Assembly (NCBI RefSeq): GCF_000972705.2
Contig: NZ_LATL02000257.1
Span: forward strand, 1-5,821
Direction: 5' to 3'
DNA from: Limnoraphis robusta CS-951
GTDB lineage: Bacteria > Cyanobacteriota > Cyanobacteriia > Cyanobacteriales > Microcoleaceae
Length of the DNA: 5,821 nucleotides
Translations under genes and position numbers: made by a program
The notes under the pieces: generated by a model
The model's input: only the letters and a program-made list of their open reading frames with translations
What the model was told of the DNA's origin: nothing
Database searches by the model: none
Shown: positions 1-4,393 of the stretch, in pieces
How the letters are laid out: each line of letters starts with the position of its first letter
Numbering within the stretch: the first letter of the stretch is position 1

Positions 1-2
1 TC

Positions 3-39
3 AAGTTAATCCGTTAATCTATTTCTTATCCGTTTCTTG
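3..39. repeat. Partial second copy of the MITE-like terminal repeat at the window edge
   Basis: Positions 3-15 (AAGTTAATCCGTT) are identical to 983-995 at the right end of the insert inside tnpB. After a diverged stretch, ATCCGTTT recurs at the same spacing (29-36 versus 1009-1016). The copy lies in the same orientation, so any full element would extend left out of the window. It overlaps the tnpB stop and the codons for ETDKK. It could be a second insertion that reshaped the tnpB 3' end, or an original part of the TnpB element from which the small insert was derived. Confidence 0.6.
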
Positions 40-678
40 ATTTGATAGTTGTTTAAGTGCAGATTTTAGAATGTTTTTGGCGGCATTTTCGTCTCGGTTG
101 GATGTGTATCCGCAGTGAGGACATTTATGAGTTCTCGTACTGAGAGTTTTGACAACCTTTTCACCGCAATTTGAGCAGTTTTGAGACGTGTATGCAGGTT
201 CAACTGCTACAACCGGAACCCCATAAATTCTCCCAAAATATTCTAGCCATTCTCTAAATCTGTACCAAGCAGCATCATTAATTGACTTGGCTAAATGATG
301 ATTTTTAACTAGATTGCGTATCCGTAGGTTTTCAATCGCTACCAAGTCGTTAGACTGTATGACGTGTTGGGCAAGTTTACAAACCCAATCATTACGCCTG
401 CGTGAAACTCTTAGATGCGCCTTCCCTAAGCGATTTTTGGCTTTTTTACGGTTTTTACTTCCCTTTTTTGTTCTTGATAATCGACGTTGCAGCTTTTTAA
501 TTCGTCGCTCATCTTTTCTTAGAAAACGGGGATTCTCTACCTGTATCCCGGTGGAATCGGTGTAGAAATGGTTTAAACCTACATCCAAACCTGTTTGTTT
601 GTTACTGAGTTCTTTGTTTTCCTCTCTAATGTGGTCTATCAAAAATTGAGCATAATACCCATCGTGTCTTCTAATCAC
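19..678 (-). CDS. C-terminal fragment of TnpB: RuvC nuclease plus zinc finger (219 aa)
   Basis: This is the downstream piece of the broken tnpB. Its frame is open from 909, but the first usable start codon is GTG at 676-678; between 909 and 678 I find no in-frame ATG, GTG or TTG. The untranslated upstream part still reads as TnpB (for example NCRKKIPGRKGFPKFKK), so the GTG start is a default and not the ancestral one. The fragment keeps all three RuvC acidic residues (D32, E116, D196) and the four zinc cysteines (C168, C171, C186, C189), with a basic stretch at about residues 54-95. It lacks the N-terminal region of the intact enzyme, so activity is unlikely. The last residues, ETDKK and the TAG stop, fall inside a repeat shared with the MITE-like insert. 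It may not be translated at all. Confidence 0.6.
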   Translation of the reverse strand: MIRRHDGYYAQFLIDHIREENKELSNKQTGLDVGLNHFYTDSTGIQVENPRFLRKDERRIKKLQRRLSRTKKGSKNRKKAKNRLGKAHLRVSRRRNDWVCKLAQHVIQSNDLVAIENLRIRNLVKNHHLAKSINDAAWYRFREWLEYFGRIYGVPVVAVEPAYTSQNCSNCGEKVVKTLSTRTHKCPHCGYTSNRDENAAKNILKSALKQLSNQETDKK

Positions 679-910
679 TCTAACCCGTTTAATTTGTTGG
701 AGTTGATAGAAGTGTAAATCTCGGCTACCCCAAAGTTTAAATGTACCTGCTTGAAACTTATCATAAAACGTTAAATAGCCTCTATCCTCTGAAAGTTTCC
801 ATCCCGATATTTTGTATTCAACAGATGCTCTAACTTGATATTTTTTAAACTTGGGAAATCCTTTTCGACCTGGTATTTTTTTCCGACAATTTTGATAAAA
901 TCGTTCAATT

Positions 911-1019
911 TAAAACAGATAGGATAAGGATTTAACGGATTAAGCTATCTGTGAGATGCCAAGATCTATGGGTTTTACAGTTAAGTTAATCCGTTCTTCC
1001 GCTTCTCTATCCGTTTTTA
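911..1019. mobile_element. MITE-like insert (~109 bp) with imperfect terminal inverted repeats
   Basis: The insert begins TAAAAC and ends GTTTTTA. Its left ~36 nt (911-946) match the reverse complement of its right ~37 nt (983-1019) imperfectly; shared blocks are TAAAA, GATAG, AAG and AACGGATTAA. It is flanked by AATT on both sides (907-910 and 1020-1023), and joining across one AATT restores the tnpB frame exactly. That supports an insertion with a 4-bp target duplication, although the breakpoints can slide within AATT. The left half also folds on itself, with ACAGATAG (915-922) pairing CTATCTGT (945-952). There is no coding capacity, so mobilisation would need a transposase in trans. Family unknown. 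It could instead be a deletion derivative of an IS. Confidence 0.75.
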
Positions 1020-1265
1020 AATTGATGCCCATGCTCTCTCTGCCTGCGCTTGTCGAGCCATAGAATTGAGTTTGTTCACCCAAGGAAAACTAGGATTGTC
1101 TGACAGCAGTTTGCAGTAGCGATAGGCATCGTTGCGACTTTTAACTTGACCGTCTATCCATGCTTTGATGATGCTGTTACGAACAAACCTACCAGTACGG
1201 ATAGCTTCGTCTAACTTTCTGTACTGGTATTGCGTTCCTTGCAGCTTCATTTCATACACAAGCAT
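1017..1265 (-). CDS. N-terminal fragment of TnpB (82 aa)
   Basis: This is the upstream piece of the broken tnpB, starting at ATG 1263-1265 (MLVYEMKLQGT). The opening strand, the YQYRKLDEAIRTGRFVRN stretch and the later PSFPWVNKL stretch resemble the N-terminal region of cyanobacterial TnpB proteins. The frame ends at a TAA (1017-1019) formed at the junction with the insert, straight after AWASI. The ancestral frame continues on the far side of the insert with ERFYQNC. No clear Shine-Dalgarno sequence precedes the ATG. An 82-residue piece without RuvC or zinc finger has no expected nuclease activity and is best read as a pseudogene part. Confidence 0.6.
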   Translation of the reverse strand: MLVYEMKLQGTQYQYRKLDEAIRTGRFVRNSIIKAWIDGQVKSRNDAYRYCKLLSDNPSFPWVNKLNSMARQAQAERAWASI

Positions 1266-1268
1266 AGA

Positions 1269-1291
1269 TTATCGGCATCAAGCCACGATAA
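1269..1291. other. Imperfect hairpin just upstream of tnpB, possible left-end structure of the element
   Basis: TTATCG (1269-1274) pairs with CGATAA (1286-1291), extended by GC/GC inside with a small bulge. A second short palindrome, GTCGT-GA-ACGAC, lies at 1316-1327. IS200/IS605-type elements carry subterminal hairpins at their ends instead of inverted repeats, so this could mark the left end. No element boundary can be fixed from one sequence. Confidence 0.25.
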
Positions 1292-1415
1292 ACTTATGTT
1301 AGCATAAAATAATCCGTCGTGAACGACCTTGCTCTAAACCTGCTTCTCTTGGTAAATTGACCAAAAAGATTTTTCAGGAAAGATGAGGGTAATCTGATCG
1401 CCTCTGCTCTTGAAT

Positions 1416-1458
1416 TTTGATGACAAAACTTTTAAAAAGTCTACAGGAAGTCATCAAA
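1416..1458. promoter_or_regulatory. Nested inverted repeats overlapping the pilT promoter (possible operator)
   Basis: A perfect 9-bp inverted repeat, TTTGATGAC (1416-1424) and GTCATCAAA (1450-1458), encloses a second palindrome, ACTTTT-A-AAAAGT (1428-1440). The right outer arm ends five bases before the TATAAT box at 1464-1469, and the inner palindrome abuts the -35-like hexamer. The placement suits a repressor or activator site, although no regulator can be named. A cruciform or a hairpin in an upstream transcript is the alternative. Confidence 0.45.
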
Positions 1459-1469
1459 TTTTATATAAT
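1440..1469 (+). promoter_or_regulatory. Probable sigma-70-type promoter of the PilT-family gene
   Basis: A perfect TATAAT (1464-1469) is preceded by TCTACA (1440-1445; four of six matches to TTGACA) with an 18-bp spacer. The predicted start near 1476 gives a leader of about 50 nt. That leader contains GTTAATT (1474-1480) and AATTAAC (1492-1498), a perfect 7-bp inverted repeat, then the AGGAG ribosome-binding site at 1513-1517. Confidence 0.5.
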
Positions 1470-1527
1470 TGCTGTTAATTGACCTGCCAAAAATTAACTG
1501 AGTTCGCAAGCCAGGAGAATTCAACCT

Positions 1528-2721
1528 ATGACGAACGCTGCTGTACCTCAGTCCTCGAACCATCCTTTGCCGAAGGTACCCCCCCCTCCCAAATCATTAG
1601 ACAAAACCAGCATCAAACAGATGGTCAAAGATGCTTTTAATCTGAAAGCCTCTGATATTCATATTCGTGTTGGACACACTCCTCGCTTTCGGATTCAGGG
1701 CGAGATGGTCAGAGCCAAGGATCAGGTCAAGGTGACATCAGAAGTGTTTGATCAATACCTGACTGAGATTCTGACTCCCCGTCAACGAGAGCAGTTTTCC
1801 GAAGATAAGGAACTGGATACGGCGATTTTTTATCCCGGTTTAGTTCGTTGTCGGGTGAACTGTTTTGACTCCCTCAGTGGCGGCGCGATGGTACTGCGGC
1901 TAATTAACTTAAAAGTACCCTCGATTGATGAAATGGGTTTACCCGAAGTCCTCAAAAAAATTATTAGCTTTCCCCAAGGATTGATTTTGGTCACAGGGCC
2001 AACGGGTTCAGGAAAATCGACAACCCTGGCGGCGATGATTCGGTATCTCAACGAAACCGCCAAAAAGCACGTAATTACTATTGAAGATCCGATTGAATTT
2101 GTTCACCCCTCCCATCGCTGTCTGATTAGCCAGAGGGAAGTCGGCCTGCATACATTAGAATTTAACAAGGCTTTGCGATCGGCTTTACGCGAAGATCCTG
2201 ATGTGATTCTAATTGGGGAAATGCGCGATCGCCCAACGGTGAACACGGCTCTGCAAGCAGCCCAAACAGGTCACTTGGTTCTCGGTACTCTGCACACTCG
2301 TAGTGCAATTAATAGCATTAACCGTTTATTAAACCTGTTTAACGTTGATGAACAACCCGCCATGCGAATTCAAATTTGTGATTCTTTGGTGGCGGTTGTT
2401 GCTCAATTACTGGTTCCCACTGTAGAAAACCGTCGGACTGGAGTCCATGAAATCCTGATCAATACTCCGGCTATGCGCGATTATCTCCTGAAAGGAGAGG
2501 ATGAAAGTGCCACGCAGTTGATCGAGTCTGACTCCTACGAAGGAATGCAACTGCTCAACCAATCCATCTTTGAAAAAGTGATCGAAGGTCGGATTACAAT
2601 GGATGAAGCCGAAAAAGTATCGCCTGACCCATCTGATCTTGATCGCCGTTTCCGAATGGCCGGGATTGATACCGATGGTTCAATTCGTCAATTTAAAGCG
2701 GGTAAGTCTCCCTTTAGTTGA
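1528..2721 (+). CDS. pilT: PilT-family type IV pilus retraction ATPase (PilT2-like)
   Basis: This is a cytoplasmic hexameric ATPase of the GspE/PilT secretion-ATPase superfamily, which powers type IV pilus disassembly for twitching motility and, in cyanobacteria, phototaxis. The 397 residues hold a proline-rich N-terminal extension (1-25), a PilT N-domain with KASDIHIRVG (40-49) and FRIQGEM, a Walker A motif GPTGSGKST (157-165), an Asp box around TIEDPIEFVH (184-193), a Walker B region DPDVILIGEMRD (223-234) and a His box QTGHLVLGTLHT (246-257), then RRTGVHEILINTPA (302-315). The match to PilT rather than PilB is supported by length and by the RTGVHEIL segment. The usual PilT motif after it, normally like AIRNLIREGK, is here AMRDYLLKGE. 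ATG at 1528 is supported by AGGAG ten bases upstream. No pilB or pilC lies beside it, as for the stand-alone PilT2 type; that subgroup assignment is an inference. Codon 18 begins an 8-C run. Confidence 0.93.
   Translation: MTNAAVPQSSNHPLPKVPPPPKSLDKTSIKQMVKDAFNLKASDIHIRVGHTPRFRIQGEMVRAKDQVKVTSEVFDQYLTEILTPRQREQFSEDKELDTAIFYPGLVRCRVNCFDSLSGGAMVLRLINLKVPSIDEMGLPEVLKKIISFPQGLILVTGPTGSGKSTTLAAMIRYLNETAKKHVITIEDPIEFVHPSHRCLISQREVGLHTLEFNKALRSALREDPDVILIGEMRDRPTVNTALQAAQTGHLVLGTLHTRSAINSINRLLNLFNVDEQPAMRIQICDSLVAVVAQLLVPTVENRRTGVHEILINTPAMRDYLLKGEDESATQLIESDSYEGMQLLNQSIFEKVIEGRITMDEAEKVSPDPSDLDRRFRMAGIDTDGSIRQFKAGKSPFS
2225..2232. repeat. HIP1-like octamer GCGATCGC
   Basis: Exact octamer inside the PilT-family gene, just after the Walker B region codons (the codons for Met-Arg-Asp-Arg). 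It supports a cyanobacterial origin. Confidence 0.8.
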
Positions 2722-2730
2722 CGGTTAACT

Positions 2731-2763
2731 CCAGGGAGTCGCAGCAGAGATCTCCCCCTCTGG
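2731..2763 (+). terminator. Weak hairpin after pilT, possible terminator
   Basis: CCAGGGAG (2731-2738) can pair with CTCCCCCTCTGG (2752-2763) with bulged bases, starting ten bases after the PilT stop. Only a GTGTGTTGT stretch follows, not a clean T-run, so termination here would be inefficient or Rho-dependent. Confidence 0.25.
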
Positions 2764-2798
2764 GTGTGTTGTAAAGATGTTGATCCGTTCTACAATTC

Positions 2799-2938
2799 AA
2801 AGTGACTGACAACCTGTTCGTGCCTTTCTCCTCACGGTTTCGGTTTTTGGGTTTCTACAGATCAACTCAAAAACTCACGAACGTAGGAGCGAGCCGTTTG
2901 CAAAAGCTCATATCGTCCTATAATTTGTCAGTAACTTT
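2799..2938. repeat. 140-bp segment bounded by a 14-bp inverted repeat, upstream of coaD
   Basis: The 14-mer at 2799-2812 (AAAGTGACTGACAA) matches the reverse complement of 2925-2938 (TTGTCAGTAACTTT) at 13 of 14 positions. The right arm starts directly after the TATAAT box of coaD and covers the likely transcription start. The rest of the 232-bp gap shows no gene. It could be a small MITE-like element or a long-range regulatory pairing. No clear target duplication is visible. Confidence 0.35.
2897..2924 (+). promoter_or_regulatory. Probable promoter of the coaD operon
   Basis: A perfect TATAAT (2919-2924) lies 30 bp before the coaD start. The best -35 match is TTTGCA (2897-2902, 16-bp spacer) or TTGCAA (2898-2903, 15-bp spacer), both weak. 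The predicted leader is only about 22 nt and has no Shine-Dalgarno sequence. Confidence 0.45.
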
Positions 2939-2942
2939 TATC

Positions 2943-2957
2943 ATGGCTCAATCGTGA
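2943..2957 (+). promoter_or_regulatory. Four-codon upstream reading frame overlapping the coaD start
   Basis: An ATG at 2943 opens a reading frame Met-Ala-Gln-Ser whose TGA stop (2955-2957) overlaps the GTG start of coaD (2954-2956). This arrangement could couple coaD initiation to termination of a mini-peptide, in a leader that lacks a Shine-Dalgarno sequence. It may equally be chance. Confidence 0.2.
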
Positions 2958-3427
2958 TTGCGATTTATCCGGGTAGCTTCGATCCGATTACTTTAGGCCA
3001 CTTAGATATTATAGAACGAGGCTGTAAGCTGTTTGAACAGGTGATCGTTGCTGTTCTGCGAAATCCAAACAAAACTCCTTTGTTTACCGTTGAGGAACGC
3101 ATCGAGCAAATTCGCACCTCCGTTCGACATCTAGATAACTTAGAGGTAGCCAGTTTTAAAGGTCTTACGGTAGAGTATGCAAAACAGCGAAATGCTCAAG
3201 TTCTACTTCGAGGGCTACGAGTCTTGTCCGATTTTGAAATGGAGCTTCAGATGGCTCACACGAACAAGACCCTCTCTGATAAGATTGAGACAGTTTTCTT
3301 GGCAACCTCAAATGAATATAGCTTTTTATCCAGTAGTGTGGTAAAAGAGATAGCCAAGTTTAGTGGTTCTGTCGATCATCTCGTTCCAAAACACGTTGCT
3401 CAAGATATATATAAAAGATATTTATAG
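2954..3427 (+). CDS. coaD: Phosphopantetheine adenylyltransferase (CoaD)
   Basis: CoaD is a cytoplasmic enzyme that transfers AMP from ATP to 4'-phosphopantetheine, giving dephospho-CoA and pyrophosphate, the penultimate step of coenzyme A synthesis. The 157 residues match the family length (about 160). Visible signatures are the nucleotidyltransferase motif [11 protein letters not shown] (6-16, with H16 of the T/HxGH type), NPNKTPLF (37-44, substrate lysine K40), LLRGLR (84-89) with nearby E97, and [17 protein letters not shown] (122-138), the nucleotide-binding serine-rich turn. The start is GTG at 2954, because [11 protein letters not shown] is the normal family N-terminus and the only upstream ATG hits a stop at once. 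The stop codon abuts the next gene's ATG, indicating co-transcription. Confidence 0.96.
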   Translation: MIAIYPGSFDPITLGHLDIIERGCKLFEQVIVAVLRNPNKTPLFTVEERIEQIRTSVRHLDNLEVASFKGLTVEYAKQRNAQVLLRGLRVLSDFEMELQMAHTNKTLSDKIETVFLATSNEYSFLSSSVVKEIAKFSGSVDHLVPKHVAQDIYKRYL

Positions 3428-4093
3428 ATGCTACGCCAGGAATCAACTCCCAAAATAGAATCGGAACCCAAAGGACTGATCCCCGAAATAGATACCACTC
3501 CAAGTGGAACACCTGGGATTGACATTCAGAGGGAACTCAACCGACTCGAAGAAATCATTCTTGACAGTCCCCGTGTTCCCCTGACTCGGCGAACTTTGGT
3601 TGATGAAGAGCAGTTACTCGATCAGTTGGATCTCATCCGTTTAAATTTACCCAGCGCCTTTCAAGAGGCGGATATAATTGTTCGACATAAAGACGAAATC
3701 CTCCAAGAAGCTGAAGAATACGCCCAGGAAATTTTAGAAGCGGCAGAACAACGGGCAACTCAAATTTTAAATGAAATGGGTCTGATCCAACAAGCCCAAG
3801 CCGAAGCCGAACAGTTACGACAACGAGTTCATCTCGAGTGTGAAACCCTCCAGCAACAAACCATCGCTGAAGTAGAACAAATTCGTTATCAAGCTCAACA
3901 AGAACTTGATCAAATCCGCTCGAGAACTTTGGCAGAATGTCAGGATGTTCAAAATGGAGCCGATGAGTATGCTGATCATGTTTTAGGCAATATTGAGCAG
4001 CAGCTTAGTGAAATGTTACGAGTGATTCGTAATGGTCGCCAACAGTTGCAAATTCAACATGATCAAACCTCTGGACAACTGCGAGGACAATAA
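3428..4093 (+). CDS. Cyanobacterial coiled-coil protein encoded next to coaD (DivIVA/F0-b-like architecture)
   Basis: I do not recognise a proven function. The 221-aa protein has a disordered, proline-rich N-terminus (1-32), a conserved-looking module at about 35-80 (QRELNRLEEIILDSPRVP, then RRTLVDEEQLLDQLDLIR, LNLPSAFQEA), and a long acidic, glutamine- and alanine-rich helix from about 80 to 210. Within it, residues 128-204 form seven consecutive 11-residue blocks with hydrophobic or small residues at positions 3, 7 and 11, a pattern known from right-handed coiled coils such as the ATP synthase b subunit stalk. No signal peptide or membrane segment is seen, so it is probably cytoplasmic. The ATG follows the coaD TAG directly and has no Shine-Dalgarno of its own, suggesting translational coupling. 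Similarity to DivIVA-type proteins may reflect the coiled coil only. A strong terminator follows at 4213-4248. Confidence 0.8.
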   Translation: MLRQESTPKIESEPKGLIPEIDTTPSGTPGIDIQRELNRLEEIILDSPRVPLTRRTLVDEEQLLDQLDLIRLNLPSAFQEADIIVRHKDEILQEAEEYAQEILEAAEQRATQILNEMGLIQQAQAEAEQLRQRVHLECETLQQQTIAEVEQIRYQAQQELDQIRSRTLAECQDVQNGADEYADHVLGNIEQQLSEMLRVIRNGRQQLQIQHDQTSGQLRGQ

Positions 4094-4141
4094 ACCCAGT
4101 GTTTACAGTGAACAGGTGTCAGGGAAAGAGTGTCAGGTTTG

Positions 4142-4203
4142 TAGGGGCGGGTTCTGTAAAAATCTATGTTTTCCTAAAAATAACTGATATAAACCCGCCC
4201 CTA
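4142..4203. repeat. 62-bp palindromic element with perfect 12-bp inverted ends
   Basis: TAGGGGCGGGTT (4142-4153) and AACCCGCCCCTA (4192-4203) are perfect reverse complements enclosing a 38-bp AT-rich core without coding capacity. GC-rich termini of the GTAGGGGCGGGTT type recur in intergenic repeats of many filamentous cyanobacteria, so this is probably a dispersed small repeat. A stable hairpin in RNA could also protect the 3' end of the upstream transcript. Confidence 0.6.
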
Positions 4204-4212
4204 GATCTCCGC

Positions 4213-4248
4213 AAAAACCCGGTAACTTGATCGCGCACCGGGTTTTTT
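4213..4248. terminator. Strong bidirectional intrinsic terminator
   Basis: AAAAACCCGGT (4213-4223) pairs perfectly with ACCGGGTTTTT (4237-4247), an 11-bp stem with a 13-nt loop, followed on the plus strand by a run of six T. The A-run on the left arm gives a matching U-tract on the minus strand. It ends the coaD/coiled-coil transcript and insulates the membrane-protein gene. Confidence 0.8.
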
Positions 4249-4282
4249 AAGCTCACCCGACACCTGAGACCTGTTCCCCTAA

Positions 4283-4310
4283 TTGTGCAGGTTTAACAGG
4301 TGTCTAAAAT
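4283..4310 (+). promoter_or_regulatory. Candidate promoter for the DUF2157 gene
   Basis: TAAAAT (4305-4310) lies 16 bp after TTGTGC (4283-4288). The -10 is a five-of-six match, but the -35 matches only its first three bases. It is the best pair I see between the terminator and the start codon, and would give a leader of about 75 nt. Confidence 0.25.
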
Positions 4311-4361
4311 TGTCCTAAAACCCAGGCAATCGATGACACACTAGAAAACGTAACTTGGAAT

Positions 4362-4369
4362 GCGATCGC
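4362..4369. repeat. HIP1-like octamer GCGATCGC
   Basis: Exact octameric palindrome, abundant in many cyanobacterial genomes, here in the leader of the DUF2157 gene. It overlaps by three bases the bulged palindrome at 4367-4381. Confidence 0.8.
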
Positions 4370-4381
4370 CCTCTAGAGGCG
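4367..4381. promoter_or_regulatory. Bulged palindrome just before the DUF2157 gene start
   Basis: CCTCTAGAGG (4370-4379) is a perfect 10-bp palindrome, extended by CG/CG with one unpaired C at 4369. It ends 12 bases before the ATG and could be a dimer-binding site; as RNA the loop would be too tight for full pairing. Function unknown. Confidence 0.25.
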
Positions 4382-4393
4382 AATTAATAGAAG

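Larger units (their letters stand above)
19..1265 (-). pseudogene. tnpB: TnpB-family RNA-guided nuclease gene (IS200/IS605/IS1341-type), split by a small insert
   Basis: The minus strand reads as one TnpB once the insert at 911-1019 and one AATT copy (113 bp in all) are removed: the N-terminal piece ending AWASI joins ERFYQNC with no residue lost, giving 377 codons, close to the usual size of about 400. In restored numbering the RuvC acidic residues are D190 (GLDVGL), E274 (VAIENL) and D354 (SNRDENAA). A CxxC...CxxC zinc finger (CSNCG, CPHCG) lies just before the last of these. TnpB is known as an RNA-guided DNA endonuclease that helps retain its transposon. No tnpA lies in the window, so this is a solo-tnpB element or a remnant of one. 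The insert is not a multiple of three and brings an immediate stop, so full-length protein cannot be made. The guide-RNA region normally at the 3' end would lie mostly off the left edge. Confidence 0.9.
4110..4276. repeat. Inverted heptamer-like repeats bracketing the 62-bp element and terminator
   Basis: GAACAGGTGTCAGG (4110-4123) matches the reverse complement of 4263-4276 (CCTGAGACCTGTTC) at 13 of 14 positions. Both arms are built from a degenerate 7-bp unit like CAGGTGT: TGTCAGG occurs at 4117-4123 and 4131-4137, ACCTG is doubled at 4262-4273, and AACAGGTGTC recurs at 4295-4304. Degenerate heptamer repeats of this sort are common in intergenic cyanobacterial DNA. The arms enclose two other palindromes, giving a layered structure. 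Confidence 0.5.

Noticed and set aside
1..18. Guide RNA (omega/reRNA) of the TnpB element
   Set aside because: It would be expected at and beyond the tnpB 3' end, but only 18 bases after the stop are in the window and they belong to a repeat, so no call is possible.
314..565. Plus-strand frame of 83 codons
   Set aside because: It lies wholly antisense to the catalytic part of tnpB, has low-complexity arginine, serine and phenylalanine content, no start signal and no family resemblance.
1830..2063. Minus-strand frame of 77 codons
   Set aside because: It is antisense to the core of the PilT-family ATPase, whose Walker A coding region it mirrors; no independent support.
1528..2721. Assignment as PilB (extension ATPase) or a GspE-type secretion ATPase
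   Set aside because: The length of 397 aa, the absence of a long N-terminal domain and of the tetracysteine region common in PilB/GspE, and the RTGVHEIL segment favour PilT.
2780..2790. GATCCGTTCTA resembling the ATCCGTT motif of the insert in tnpB
   Set aside because: Only a short core matches and the second motif at the right spacing is missing, so a further element copy is not supported.
4313..4323. TCCTAAAACCC repeated at 5806-5816, flanking the DUF2157 gene, as possible attachment or target-duplication repeats
   Set aside because: An 11-bp match in AT-rich DNA is expected several times by chance in a window this size, and the flanks do not extend it convincingly.
4094..4393. Possible CRISPR array or small RNA gene in the repeat-rich gap
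   Set aside because: Repeats are short, degenerate and in inverted orientation without regular spacers; palindromic elements plus a terminator explain the structure, and no separate promoter for a small RNA is clear.
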